This document shows positions 35,034-44,769 of a DNA stretch of 64,000 nucleotides, one piece after another. The notes under the pieces were generated by a model, which saw nothing but the letters and a program-made list of their open reading frames with translations, was not told where the DNA came from and searched no databases. A program made the position numbers and the translations under genes. Each line of letters starts with the position of its first letter. The first letter of the stretch is position 1. The stretch comes from Aminipila luticellarii (GTDB taxonomy: Bacteria > Bacillota > Clostridia > Peptostreptococcales > Anaerovoracaceae): positions 558,001 to 622,000 of the forward strand of contig NZ_CP035281.1 in assembly GCF_004103735.1 (NCBI RefSeq), given 5' to 3'.

Positions 35034-36077
35034 TTGAAGATATTAAAATATTTGCTTATTTTTATTCCTGTCAGTCTGGCGGCAGAGTTTCTGCATGCGT
35101 CACAGATCCTGATTTTTATTCTTTCGGCACTGGCGATCGTACCGTTAGCCGGAATCATGGGAGAAGCGACAGAATCCATTTCTCATTATGTAGGAAACCG
35201 AGTCGGAGGATTTCTCAATGCAACCTTTGGAAATGCCACAGAATTGATCATCGGTTTCTTTGCTATGAAGGCCGGATTGTTTGATGTGGTCAAGGCGTCC
35301 ATTGCAGGTTCCGTAATCGGAAACATTTTGCTGGTACTTGGATTGAGTATGTTTGTAGGCGGTATGAAATATAAAACGCAGTATTTTGATCAGAAGGTCA
35401 TCAATGTCACCGCCAGCATGCTGCTATTTGCTGTTATTGGGCTGACCATTCCCGCCGTTTTTACGCACACGGTTCCATCGGCACTGCTTACTACAAGATA
35501 TGAAGGCCTCAGCGTTACAGTGGCCATTATTATGGTTTCCATATATATTTTGAGTATGGTTTTTTCTTTTTTCACACATAAGGATTTATATGCGGTAGAA
35601 GCCACGGAAGAAGAGAAGCCAAAATGGTCTTTGAAAGCCGCTGTATTTGTTTTGGTAATTGCAACTGTATTTATTGGTATAGAGTCGGAAATCTTTGTGG
35701 GAACAGTGGAGCCTATGACGAAAGCCATGGGGTTGAGTGAGTTTTTTGTGGGTATCATACTGGTTCCTATTATAGGAAATGCTGCGGAGCATAGTACGGC
35801 TGTTTTAATGGCTCATAGAAACAAGATGAGCGTAGCCATTGAGATCGCGTTAGGTTCAAGTCTGCAAATCATACTGTTCGTCACACCGGTTCTTATCTTT
35901 TTAAGCCTGATGTTTTCACCGATGAGCATTGTATTTAATGCCTTTGAGCTGGTTGCCCTGATCTTTTCCGTATTGATTGCAAATCGGGTGGCCAGTGATG
36001 GGGAGTCCAACTGGTTGGAAGGGGTTCAGCTGATTGCGGCCTATATTATTTTAGCAGCTTCATTTTTTATCTTGTAA
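35034..36077 (+). CDS. Ca2+/H+ exchanger, CaCA superfamily (CAX type)
   Basis: 347 residues with about eleven membrane segments and the two alpha-repeats of cation exchangers: GEATESISHYVGNRVGGFLNATFGNATELIIG near residue 40 and PIIGNAAEHSTAVLMAHRNKMSVAIEIALGSSLQI in the second half. Both carry the acidic/Asn residues that bind Ca2+. It exports Ca2+ in exchange for protons. The start is a TTG at 35034 placed by AAAGGAG at 35019-35025; no ATG fits. Overlap of leader and terminator hairpin with cycA is noted above. Confidence 0.92.
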   Translation: MKILKYLLIFIPVSLAAEFLHASQILIFILSALAIVPLAGIMGEATESISHYVGNRVGGFLNATFGNATELIIGFFAMKAGLFDVVKASIAGSVIGNILLVLGLSMFVGGMKYKTQYFDQKVINVTASMLLFAVIGLTIPAVFTHTVPSALLTTRYEGLSVTVAIIMVSIYILSMVFSFFTHKDLYAVEATEEEKPKWSLKAAVFVLVIATVFIGIESEIFVGTVEPMTKAMGLSEFFVGIILVPIIGNAAEHSTAVLMAHRNKMSVAIEIALGSSLQIILFVTPVLIFLSLMFSPMSIVFNAFELVALIFSVLIANRVASDGESNWLEGVQLIAAYIILAASFFIL

Positions 36078-36151
36078 TCAGAAAGTAAAAGGAGATGTAA
36101 TCACGCAGATAAATCTAAAAATAAGGGAAAGCAGACGAATTGGAGGAAGGA

Positions 36152-36907
36152 ATGGAAACACGGGAAGTATTACAAAAATTAAAGAACGGAGAGCTTTCTT
36201 TGGAGGAGGCAGAACAGTATTTTCGAAGGCAGCCTTTTGAAGAGCTGGGATATGCGAAGCTGGATACCCATAGAAAAGTACGGTCAGGTTTTGCGGAGGT
36301 GATCTTCTGCAGCGGAAAGACAGACGAGCATTTGCTGAGTATATTTGGGAAGCTGTATGAGGAAGAAGGAGAAGTTTTCGGAACCAGAGCGTCCAAACAG
36401 CAATACGAGATGATTCGGCAGAAATATCCGGAAACTCAATACGATGAAGTTTCCAGGATTATAAAAATAGAGAAAACGGAGAAGAAAAGAGCAGGAAAAA
36501 TTGCGGTTTGTACAGCGGGAACGGCCGATATTCCGGTAGCGGAGGAGGCTGCCCAGACTGCGGAGTATTTTGGCACCTATGTAGAACGGATTTACGATAT
36601 CGGCGTGTGCGGTATTCATCGATTATTGTCGCAGATTGAAACCATTCAGAGTGCAAATTGTATTGTAGCTGTTGCAGGGATGGAGGGTGCTTTGGCCAGT
36701 GTAATGGCTGGTTTAGTGGACAAGCCTGTCATCGGCGTTCCCACTTCTGTGGGGTATGGTGCATCCATGAACGGATTGTCAGCCCTGTTGACCATGATTA
36801 ATTCCTGTGCCAACGGAATTGCGGTGGTAAATATTGATAATGGATACGGAGCCGGATATATGGCTACGCAGATTAATCGATTAGGGGTCAAAACAAACCC
36901 CCTATAG
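36152..36907 (+). CDS. larB: LarB, nickel-pincer cofactor carboxylase/hydrolase
   Basis: 251 residues. An N-terminal helical part (about 1-110) precedes an AIR-carboxylase-like domain (VCTAGTADIPVAEEAAQTAEYFG, AGMEGALASVMAGLVDKPVIGVPTSVGYG). LarB carboxylates nicotinic acid adenine dinucleotide in the first step of the nickel-pincer nucleotide made for lactate racemase and relatives. The ATG at 36152 follows GGAGG at 36142-36146; a TTG at 36140 overlaps that site. larC, larE and larA are absent from the window. Confidence 0.93.
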   Translation: METREVLQKLKNGELSLEEAEQYFRRQPFEELGYAKLDTHRKVRSGFAEVIFCSGKTDEHLLSIFGKLYEEEGEVFGTRASKQQYEMIRQKYPETQYDEVSRIIKIEKTEKKRAGKIAVCTAGTADIPVAEEAAQTAEYFGTYVERIYDIGVCGIHRLLSQIETIQSANCIVAVAGMEGALASVMAGLVDKPVIGVPTSVGYGASMNGLSALLTMINSCANGIAVVNIDNGYGAGYMATQINRLGVKTNPL

Positions 36908-36984
36908 GCGGATATGCTTTTTTCCTGTTGAAAACAGTTTGTACAGCAGGAGTCTTAAAAATTTCATAAAGGGACGTTTTCCCG

Positions 36985-37014
36985 GCGTTGTTTAGTAAAA
37001 ACAACGCTATTTTA
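36985..37014 (+). terminator. Terminator of larB
   Basis: GCGTTGTTT and AAACAACGC form a perfect 9-bp stem, followed by TATTTTAA. Confidence 0.85.
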
Positions 37015-37099
37015 ACAGAATTTTCAGGTTTATTGACATATTAGGCTGGGAATAATATGATACATTTAAAGTGTATAAATAAAGTGGAGGCGTAAGGGT

Positions 37100-38749
37100 A
37101 TGAATTTTTTTAAAAAGTCAGAAGTAAATGCCTGTAATGGCACTGTGGCAAAAGACAGCATGAAAGAACTATCCGACAAATATTTAGAATTAATCAGCGG
37201 ATTTTCTTTTTCCGCCGATGAGCTGGATATCGAAATGAATGAGATTCTTGTAAGAATCCAAGAGCTTACGTCGGAAGCAAAAGAGCAGGCATCCAGCATG
37301 ATTTCTATGAATGATGTCATTGATATTATTTATACGACCGTGCAGGAAAGCAGAAAGAAAGCTTCGCAGGCTTCTGAAATTTCCAATCATACATATGAAA
37401 ACATAGTGGATAAGCGAAAGCGGTTTGAGGAGATTACCAAAAGTCTGGGAGAAAATGGTGAACATTTAAGCTCCGCTAAAAATTCCTTTGCCGAACTGGA
37501 AGAAAAAATGAGGACAGCCAAATCGCTTGTAGAACAAATTGAGCATATTTCTTCACAGACGAATCTGCTGGCTTTAAATGCTTCTGTGGAAGCGGCAAGA
37601 GCCGGGGAGCATGGCCGTGGATTCTCAGTCATAGCGGAGGAAGTCCGGCATCTGGCCAGTGAAACCAGTGAGGTAAATAAGGTGATCAGTGGGATTATTA
37701 CCGATATTGCCGTGTCTGTAGAAAAATCTAAAAAAAATGTCCATCAGGTCATGGAAAGTATTGTTTTTCAAAATACGCAGATTGAAAATACGATTGAGGA
37801 TTTTGCTCTCATTGAAAATGTGTCAAGAGACTCCAGTGAAATGAGCAGCTGGATCGCCGACAATTCAAAAGAGTTGGAGGAATCCATTTATTCCGCCAAA
37901 GAGGTGATTGGGAAGGTAACGGATTCAGTTGACACCTCATCGAATAAAATAGAAGAGCTCTCCCAATCCATTCAGGAGGAGACCCATTCCGTGGATACTA
38001 TTAAACAGCGGATTGAAGAACTGGAACAGCTGAATTTTCAGCTTATGAAGAAAGAAAGTCTGAAAAAGCCCACCACCGTTGTAGTGGCCACTTCTCCGTA
38101 TGAGCCTTATATTATTTATGATGAACAGACAGGAAAAATATCCGGAATGGACTATGACTTAATCAAGGCGGCGTTTAAAGATTCCGGATATCAGGTCGAA
38201 TTCAAAATCGTTCCTTGGGATACTTCCGTTAAGATGGTAAAAAATGGGCTGTCAGATATTCTTCCGGCCATATCCTATGATCAGGACAGAGAGACGTATT
38301 TAAAATTTAGTGAGAGCTATCGCTTTGAAAGCCCGTATGGATTCTATACAAGCCGGAGCATGGAAATAGAGGTAAATCAGTTGTCAGATCTGGAAGGGAA
38401 GAAGGTCGGAGTGATGTCCGGATATACGTATTTTCCGGAGCTGTACAAGCTGGGTATAAAGCTTGAAGAAAGCAATAAAGAAGAGATTTTGTTCAAAAAG
38501 CTGATAAAAGGGCTTTTGGATGTGGTGGTACTGGAGATGGAGACCGGAGATTATCATCTAAAAAAATTAAAAATGGAGCAATGGATTTGCAAAGAACCTT
38601 ATACTTTTGTTTTAGAAAATCCGGTAAAGACCTATCTGGGGTTTGGAAGAGTTAAAAATCATGACTTAATCTGTGAGCTGTTTAATAAAAGAAGCAAAGA
38701 GATGCAGAAAAATGGTATTTCAGAGAAAATTACCGCTGGATATAGATAA
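37100..38749 (+). CDS. Soluble chemoreceptor: MCP signalling domain with C-terminal solute-binding domain
   Basis: 549 residues, with no membrane segment and no signal peptide. Residues 20-315 are a coiled-coil MCP signalling domain; the hairpin tip is at about 150-185 ([20 protein letters not shown], then [15 protein letters not shown]). From about 323 to the end lies a family-3 type periplasmic-binding domain ([63 protein letters not shown]). Such domains normally sit outside the cell; here the ligand would be sensed in the cytoplasm, probably a small polar metabolite or amino acid. GGAGG is 11 bases before the ATG. It is a single gene between terminators. Confidence 0.92.
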   Translation: MNFFKKSEVNACNGTVAKDSMKELSDKYLELISGFSFSADELDIEMNEILVRIQELTSEAKEQASSMISMNDVIDIIYTTVQESRKKASQASEISNHTYENIVDKRKRFEEITKSLGENGEHLSSAKNSFAELEEKMRTAKSLVEQIEHISSQTNLLALNASVEAARAGEHGRGFSVIAEEVRHLASETSEVNKVISGIITDIAVSVEKSKKNVHQVMESIVFQNTQIENTIEDFALIENVSRDSSEMSSWIADNSKELEESIYSAKEVIGKVTDSVDTSSNKIEELSQSIQEETHSVDTIKQRIEELEQLNFQLMKKESLKKPTTVVVATSPYEPYIIYDEQTGKISGMDYDLIKAAFKDSGYQVEFKIVPWDTSVKMVKNGLSDILPAISYDQDRETYLKFSESYRFESPYGFYTSRSMEIEVNQLSDLEGKKVGVMSGYTYFPELYKLGIKLEESNKEEILFKKLIKGLLDVVVLEMETGDYHLKKLKMEQWICKEPYTFVLENPVKTYLGFGRVKNHDLICELFNKRSKEMQKNGISEKITAGYR

Positions 38750-38786
38750 ACCGGATTACTAATCAGAGAGTAATAGAAGAAGAAAG

Positions 38787-38871
38787 AAAAAGGACGTCTC
38801 AGCGTGGTTGAATCATGGTATGCTCCCAATTTAGCAGGGAGCATATTATCCATCCTGGAGACGCCTTTTTT
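38787..38871. terminator. Large bidirectional terminator
   Basis: Outer arms GGACGTCTCAG and CTGGAGACGCC with flanking A and T runs, plus an inner 9-bp stem TATGCTCCC/GGGAGCATA. It separates the chemoreceptor (+) from the SIMPL gene (-). Confidence 0.85.
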
Positions 38872-38877
38872 GTTGCG

Positions 38878-39513
38878 TTAGTCTGTGTAGGCAAAATCAA
38901 CTGTAACGAATGCTTCAACGGACAATCCGCCGGGAATGATCGGCGTGGTGGCCGCCCCTCGCGGTGTGAAAAGAAACGGGACAGGCGGAATACTGTTTTC
39001 GAGTATACGTATCGGTACTGGATTTAGTCTCGTATGTAGCGTGTCGGAAATAGATTTGGCTTTGTCAACAGCATTATTCAAAGCATTGTTTAAGGCCTGC
39101 TGGTAAAAGAGAGCCGGCTCAGAGAGTTCAAAAGAAATAGCTTCTATCAAATTGGAGCCTGCACTGACTACGGTGTCGATTATTTTTCCGACTTCATTGA
39201 GCTTATCCGTCTGAATCTGGACTATATGTTTTACCTCATACCCTTTGTCGATTTGTTTGCCCTCCTGATATTCATAGAGCTGATCTATTAGATATTGAAC
39301 CGTTTTTATTTCCGTTATTCCCAGCAGGTTCAGAGCCTGAATGACTTCTTTCATACTTTGTGCATTGTCCGACTGTATTTGAGATACATTATATCCGGTG
39401 GTTCGAACACCTAAGCGAATGACGGCTGTATCCGGGGCTGCGGTAACATATCCCTGACCCGTCAAGGTCATGGTATGATTGGAATAGTTGTTGTCCGATA
39501 GGGAGCGTACCAT
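38878..39513 (-). CDS. SIMPL (DUF541) domain protein
   Basis: 211 residues covering the SIMPL/DUF541 family: TLTGQGYVTAAPDTAVIRLGV, QALNLLGITEIKTVQYLIDQLYEYQ, AISFELSEPALFYQQALNNALNNAVDKAKSI and the closing VEAFVTVDFAY. Most relatives (e.g. YggE) are exported and linked to oxidative or envelope stress, but I see no signal peptide here, so it may be cytoplasmic. GAAAGGAGAC precedes the start on the minus strand. Single gene. Confidence 0.88.
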   Translation of the reverse strand: MVRSLSDNNYSNHTMTLTGQGYVTAAPDTAVIRLGVRTTGYNVSQIQSDNAQSMKEVIQALNLLGITEIKTVQYLIDQLYEYQEGKQIDKGYEVKHIVQIQTDKLNEVGKIIDTVVSAGSNLIEAISFELSEPALFYQQALNNALNNAVDKAKSISDTLHTRLNPVPIRILENSIPPVPFLFTPRGAATTPIIPGGLSVEAFVTVDFAYTD

Positions 39514-39642
39514 AAAAAGTCTCCTTTCATTTTTTTATGCAGGAAATATGTTTACAGTACCAGTATATTAAAGAGGTACGTTTTTGGGTCCTAATTCAGT
39601 TTCTAAATCATAATTTTGCTATGGGATAAAGAATGCTTTGCA

Positions 39643-39680
39643 ACAAAAAGTAGCGTTTAACCCATATTAAACGCTACTTT
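39643..39680 (-). terminator. Terminator of cooS
   Basis: A perfect 14-bp stem, AAAGTAGCGTTTAA with TTAAACGCTACTTT and a 6-base loop. Read on the minus strand it is followed by TTGTTG, as expected for cooS. Confidence 0.85.
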
Positions 39681-39734
39681 GGTATATGAAAATCCCCGGA
39701 TATCTCGAGGCGCCTTTTGTTTACATAAACAATA

Positions 39735-41648
39735 TTACTTTAAACCCATCTGCTGCCTCTTTTTCAGTATATGAGCTTTCATGTCCTTTGCAGCCTGAAC
39801 CGGGTCATCTCCTATGGCGATTTTTCCGCCTGTTAAACCTTCCACATCTTGCGTGACCAGCTTCACCAAGTTGGGGGCTCCCGTTACGAATGGCGTCGGG
39901 GAAAGATGGGTGTAAGCCCCATAAGCGACTGCAAATAGACCATCAATGGTGGCCTTTTGCTCCATCCATTCCGGAGCGGTAACAGCGATTGGAAGATCCG
40001 GAATATCTACCTTTAGGTGATCCGCAAGGGCGGTGACCAGCATGGAGATTCGGCCGGTATCCGTACAGGTGCCAAAGCTTAAAACCGGAGGAATGTTTAA
40101 TGCTCTGCATACGGATTGCAGTCCTTCTCCGGCCAATTCAACGGCATCTAAATTACATAGGCCGGCAACCTCTAAGGCATGATTTCCGCAGCCGCCTGCA
40201 ACCACCAATATATCCCCTTTAATTAACTCTTTTGTTATATTCACTGTATTCCAGTCCTGAGGTCCGTTCCGCAGGGTGGAACAGCTTGCTAATGCTACGA
40301 TTCCCTTAATTTGTCCTTTTGCAATGACATCTACAAGGGTATCCAAATTATTGCCGATCGCACCCAGTACAGCTTCCGTGGAAAATCCGGCGATCGCTTT
40401 TGTTTTATGCTTTGGCACCAACGGTTTAATCCTGCTATGCCGTCTTTTGAAGTTCTCAATAGCTATTTGTATGCATTGTTCCGCCATTTGATCGGCTTTT
40501 GCCGGATAATAAGGCATAGTGTGAGCGGTGCCCGGAACCCCGATAATGGTGCTGACACTGATCAGCGCGACTTGATATTTTTCCGCATATTGATCTATTG
40601 CCGGAGGAGAGCAGTTCTCTTCCATGACCAGAGCGTCTACAGTTCCTGTTGCGAGGAAGGGTTCAATGGATAGCCAATCGCCCATTAACCCAACAAAAAC
40701 GTTATCTATTTCAAATCTCTGCAGTAATTCCTGACCCGTTTCGATGGAGCCTACGATGTGAATTCCTTTTGCTCCGGCTTTTCTTGCCAGTTCCTGGAAC
40801 TCAGGCAGCTTTGCCTTTTGCAGAGCAGCGGCACCCACCCAAGGCTGATGTCCGTTAAACGCAATATTAACATAATCCGGATCCATGATGCCCAGATCCA
40901 CGTCTACCTCGTGGGGCATCGGTGTGCCGAACAAAATATCCTGAACCATTTCAAGGCCGATTTGAGCGGTATAAATGGTGGAAAGGCCTAATCGAAGAGC
41001 CTTTTTAGCCAGAGAAACATAGTCTCCGTCTACATTTGTGAGACAACTGGCGATGGAAAGCTCTACCTCATGCTCCACTCCGGAAGGGTAAATATTTAAT
41101 TTTTCCCAAACAGGTTTTCTTTTTTGCGGGGCAAAAGCTTCAACCATCACACTTTTCTCGTCTGGGGTACATTTCATTTCCTTATCCAGAAATTCGGCTA
41201 ATTGAACCGCCATAGCATAAACATCCTGATTCGTGTTAATGGAGACTTTTTCGCACATCCAGCGAAGTTTCTTTTCGTCGGTGATACCAAATGTGGTTTT
41301 TCCTTCTCCCGTAGCTTTTAAGGTTCGGAAGGCTTCGTAGGCGTGATGAGCATACGTCGCGGCGCCCATAATGTTCCGCATGAGAAGATTTCTCATAGCC
41401 ATTGCATCCGGACCAATTCCGCAGACTCCCTTATCGGCTCCGGCTTTTTCGCTGATTCTGCAAGGCCCCTGCGTACATAACTGACAGCTCACGCCTTGAA
41501 GGCAGAAGTTACAGCGAATTTTTTCCTGGGGATCCCATCTGGAAAATACGCTGGAAAGACCATCTTCTTTTATTCGAATCAGCATTTCTTCTACGGAATC
41601 ATGATAACTGACTCGTCCTGCGCTATTTTTAGAAATTGTTTCTGACAT
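39735..41648 (-). CDS. cooS: Anaerobic carbon monoxide dehydrogenase, catalytic subunit
   Basis: 637 residues, full length. The N-terminal cluster region has CNFCLQGVSCQLCTQGPCRI and GVCGIGPDAMAMRNLLMRN, which supply the B and D cluster cysteines; the Ni-Fe C cluster residues lie in the later blocks (MEENCSPPAIDQYAEKY, VALASCSTL, GGCGNHALEVAGL, SFGTCTDTGR). It interconverts CO and CO2 with electrons to or from ferredoxin. AGGAGG precedes the start on the minus strand. No cooF, cooC or acetyl-CoA synthase subunits are adjacent, so it is a monofunctional, isolated form. Confidence 0.96.
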   Translation of the reverse strand: MSETISKNSAGRVSYHDSVEEMLIRIKEDGLSSVFSRWDPQEKIRCNFCLQGVSCQLCTQGPCRISEKAGADKGVCGIGPDAMAMRNLLMRNIMGAATYAHHAYEAFRTLKATGEGKTTFGITDEKKLRWMCEKVSINTNQDVYAMAVQLAEFLDKEMKCTPDEKSVMVEAFAPQKRKPVWEKLNIYPSGVEHEVELSIASCLTNVDGDYVSLAKKALRLGLSTIYTAQIGLEMVQDILFGTPMPHEVDVDLGIMDPDYVNIAFNGHQPWVGAAALQKAKLPEFQELARKAGAKGIHIVGSIETGQELLQRFEIDNVFVGLMGDWLSIEPFLATGTVDALVMEENCSPPAIDQYAEKYQVALISVSTIIGVPGTAHTMPYYPAKADQMAEQCIQIAIENFKRRHSRIKPLVPKHKTKAIAGFSTEAVLGAIGNNLDTLVDVIAKGQIKGIVALASCSTLRNGPQDWNTVNITKELIKGDILVVAGGCGNHALEVAGLCNLDAVELAGEGLQSVCRALNIPPVLSFGTCTDTGRISMLVTALADHLKVDIPDLPIAVTAPEWMEQKATIDGLFAVAYGAYTHLSPTPFVTGAPNLVKLVTQDVEGLTGGKIAIGDDPVQAAKDMKAHILKKRQQMGLK

Positions 41649-41738
41649 CTTTAACCTCCTGGCTTGTCTTTAAATAAAGTTGCTGCCATTAGTATGCCAG
41701 TTTTAGAAAAAATTATCAGATTTTCACTACTGTAACAG

Positions 41739-42935
41739 CTACCATTCCCCTTGAATGACATCATATTTATGATTGGCGGAGAAATCAGCATTATCGAAAT
41801 AGTTATATCCGGAATGACCAAACGTGGTATCCACATTGATCCATTTCTTTCCCTCCGCATCATAAATCTGATTCCATGCGTGATCCCCCCATTCGGAGCC
41901 ATTATAGGCAAGTCCGGTGACAAAGCGCACCTTTAAGTCTACCGCACGGCACATGGAAATGTATAGGCAGGAATAGTCAAAACAGATTCCTTCCCGCTGT
42001 TCATAGGTCACCACAGAGCCTGAGTCCACATGAGAGGGGTTTTGCACGATGATAGCTGCCTTATCCCTGTCGTATTGGATATTTCGGCTGATCCATTTGT
42101 ACAGCAGGTAGGCCTTTTCCCGGTCATTTGTTTTCGTTCCAACAATTTCTTTCGCTTTTTTGTCAATTTCATCGTTGGATTGAATCGCTTGATCCAGCGT
42201 AACCCCGTTAAAATATTTGATAACAGGTACTTTCCAGTAATTAGGATCCGTACTGTCCGCATTTTTTTTTGCAAAATCCTCTTCTGCCCGTTTAAAAGAA
42301 TCATTGAACAGTACAGGAAGTTTTTTTACGATGTCTGTATTTAAGATCGGATGGAGTATATTTTTATTGATCAGCTGATAAACAGAAGATTGATGGATAT
42401 ACTCTTCCCCATTGGGATTGTTAATATAGCTGGAATAGAAATTGAGCAGCAGCGTGAACACAAGAACCATACATATGGCTTTGGGAAGCTGCCATATGAC
42501 GCTGAGCATTCGTCTCATCCGGCTGCTCATGGCATTGAAGGTCGAGGTCAGTCTGCCGGACAGCGGAAGGATCAACCATCGATAGATGGGAATGGATACA
42601 ACCTCCAGAATCCAGATGATGACCGAGAGTAAAACGAACAGAGCGATTACATATGCCACAACATCATATCTATAGCGGCTGACCCAATTCTGCACGGTTG
42701 GAAAGTGCTGGTATAGAATCGCAAAAATACCCTCCTGATTGCCAGAAAAAATACCGCTGGCAAAATGAAAGGCAAAGATAATTCCAATAATGAATATAAA
42801 GCTGTTCAGTATGGATAAAAATGAGTTTTCTACTCGATTTCCCGTAATTGGATGTAGCAGGCCCATGAGTAAAGGCATGGCAAAAATACCTGTTACTAAA
42901 ACTGTTATCATATTGATATGATTCAATAAGTTCAT
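41739..42935 (-). CDS. Membrane-anchored transglutaminase-like protein
   Basis: 398 residues. Four hydrophobic segments fill residues 1-175 (a CvpA-like arrangement: LLNHINMITVLVTGIFAMPLLMG at the start). A C-terminal transglutaminase-like domain carries the triad C318 (EGICFDYS), H352 (DHAWNQIY) and D369 (WINVDTTF). The topology suggests that the catalytic domain faces outside, where it may act as a protease or cross-linker on wall proteins. TAAGGAG precedes the start on the minus strand. It may be cotranscribed with cooS, 90 bases on, though functions look unrelated. Confidence 0.88.
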   Translation of the reverse strand: MNLLNHINMITVLVTGIFAMPLLMGLLHPITGNRVENSFLSILNSFIFIIGIIFAFHFASGIFSGNQEGIFAILYQHFPTVQNWVSRYRYDVVAYVIALFVLLSVIIWILEVVSIPIYRWLILPLSGRLTSTFNAMSSRMRRMLSVIWQLPKAICMVLVFTLLLNFYSSYINNPNGEEYIHQSSVYQLINKNILHPILNTDIVKKLPVLFNDSFKRAEEDFAKKNADSTDPNYWKVPVIKYFNGVTLDQAIQSNDEIDKKAKEIVGTKTNDREKAYLLYKWISRNIQYDRDKAAIIVQNPSHVDSGSVVTYEQREGICFDYSCLYISMCRAVDLKVRFVTGLAYNGSEWGDHAWNQIYDAEGKKWINVDTTFGHSGYNYFDNADFSANHKYDVIQGEW

Positions 42936-43014
42936 AGAGGCTCCTTATATTTATGCTGAATAGAATCATTATACTATGCAAGCATGTCGCAGCAGGATTC
43001 AATGATTCCTTCTT

Positions 43015-43033
43015 TACGGCGAAGCCGTATTTT
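43015..43033. terminator. Short hairpin in the divergent 42936-43221 region
   Basis: TACGGC-GAA-GCCGTA followed by TTTT. It lies between divergent genes, so it may be an attenuator or operator rather than a terminator. An AATGATTCC/GGAATCATT pair flanks it (about 43002-43051), giving a larger cruciform-like region. Confidence 0.35.
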
Positions 43034-43221
43034 AATGAATGGAATCATTATACCACAAGGTAGGAAACAGAAACTACCGACAGAATATACCAAAAATTCG
43101 GTGGACGATTCGGAATCCATTTTTAAGAATCTCCACAATATCTCCATAAAGGCTTGATACTATGAAAAGAACAAAATGTATGCTGAATGGAGATACACGA
43201 AGTTGTTAGGGAGGACTATTT

Positions 43222-44712
43222 GTGGGAAAAAGATTAATCAAGAAGAAACTTAAAGTAGATAAGATGACGTGCATAGGCTGTGAGACCAGAATTGAAAATG
43301 AAATAAACAAAATGGATGGTGTTTATGGGGCGGAGGCCAGTTATACGGCTTCCTGTTTAACGGTTACCTATAGTCCGGAGGAAGTATCCCTGGGAGAAAT
43401 TATAAAAACCGTAGAAAAGCTTGGCTATAAAGTACGCCGGGAGAAGAATGCCCCGGTGAAAGTATCAGGGAGAGCATCGAATAAAGTATCAGCCGAAGCA
43501 TCAGGTGCAGCATCCGAGCATGAGCCTGAAAAAGGTTCCAACAGTCAGCTCATCACCATGGGAATCCTTATAGCCGGCATATATCTTATCATAAAAAATA
43601 CTATAGGGTTTAATTTCATACCGCAGATAACCCCCAATATGGGCTACGGCATTCTGTTCCTAGTGGGGATGCTGTCCTCTATTCATTGTGTCGCTATGTG
43701 CGGGGGAATTAATCTATCCCTCTGTGTATCCTATAAATTTGAACAGGAGGGACAGAGTAAGTTCTCTAAATTCTTACCAAGCTTTCTATACAATGGAGGA
43801 CGAATCCTATCCTATACGGTGATAGGCGGGATCGTGGGAGCATTGGGCTCTGTGTTTACTCTTTCCAATGCGGGGAGTGCCTTTATCACCATAATTGCAG
43901 GAACCTTTATGGTAATTATGGGATTGAACATGCTGAATGTATTTCCTGCACTCCGAAAACTAAATCCCCACATGCCTAAGCTCTTTGCCAATAAGATACA
44001 TAGTGCCAAGAATAGCAAAGGCCCTTTTGTCGTGGGATTATTAAATGGTCTGATGCCATGCGGACCGCTTCAAGCCATGCAGCTGTATGCACTTGGAACG
44101 GGAAGCTTCGTGTCAGGAGCCGTGTCCATGTTCGTATTCAGTCTGGGGACAGTGCCGCTGCTTTTTGCATTTGGAGCATTCGGTTCCATGCTCAGCTCTA
44201 AATCAGCCAAGAACATGATTAAATGCAGTGCCGCACTGGTGATTGTATTAGGTGTTGTTATGCTGAACAGGGGAATGGCTTTTACCGGTATGACTCTTCC
44301 GTCTGTTTCAGCGGAATCCGGTAACAGTGCAATCATGAGCACGGTGGCCGGAGAGGAACAGCAGGTGACTACCAGCTTGGACGGAGGGAGATATTCCCCG
44401 ATTGCTGTGCAGGCAGGGGTTCCTGTCAAGTGGACTATAGAAGCAGGGGCAGAGGATTTGAATGGATGCAACCGTGAGATGATTATTCCGGAATACAACA
44501 TTCAGCAGGAATTACAGCCGGGGGAAAATGTCATCGAATTTACGCCGACTAAAACTGGCACCTTTGGATATAGCTGTTGGATGGGAATGGTGCGGAGCAG
44601 CATTACTGTCGTTGAAGATATTAAGGGGGAGGATGCGGCTAAAGCGGCCAAGGCTGCGGGAGAATCAGCGGGCGCAAACACCGGAGGTTCCATGAGCTGC
44701 TGCGCAATATAA
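43222..44712 (+). CDS. Heavy-metal (copper) protein: HMA + SafE/TauE membrane + cupredoxin-like domains
   Basis: 496 residues with three modules. An N-terminal HMA metal-binding domain has C17-I-G-C20 in KMTCIGCE. After a Ser/Ala linker comes a six-helix sulfite-exporter/UreH-like membrane domain (about 110-360; SIHCVAMCGGINLSLC, LNGLMPCGPLQAMQLYALGTGSF). The C-terminus (about 390-470) is cupredoxin-like with GCNREMIIPEYN and YSCWMGM, offering Cys and Met ligands, and the chain ends in a Cys-Cys pair (C493-C494). This is the layout of bacterial copper-handling proteins. GTG start at 43222 follows AGGGAGG. A two-component system starts 57 bases downstream. Confidence 0.9.
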   Translation: MGKRLIKKKLKVDKMTCIGCETRIENEINKMDGVYGAEASYTASCLTVTYSPEEVSLGEIIKTVEKLGYKVRREKNAPVKVSGRASNKVSAEASGAASEHEPEKGSNSQLITMGILIAGIYLIIKNTIGFNFIPQITPNMGYGILFLVGMLSSIHCVAMCGGINLSLCVSYKFEQEGQSKFSKFLPSFLYNGGRILSYTVIGGIVGALGSVFTLSNAGSAFITIIAGTFMVIMGLNMLNVFPALRKLNPHMPKLFANKIHSAKNSKGPFVVGLLNGLMPCGPLQAMQLYALGTGSFVSGAVSMFVFSLGTVPLLFAFGAFGSMLSSKSAKNMIKCSAALVIVLGVVMLNRGMAFTGMTLPSVSAESGNSAIMSTVAGEEQQVTTSLDGGRYSPIAVQAGVPVKWTIEAGAEDLNGCNREMIIPEYNIQQELQPGENVIEFTPTKTGTFGYSCWMGMVRSSITVVEDIKGEDAAKAAKAAGESAGANTGGSMSCCAI

Positions 44713-44769
44713 TATAATTTGTAATGAAAGAGCATTGTATGTTATATTGTTGGTATGGAGGAAGAGGTT

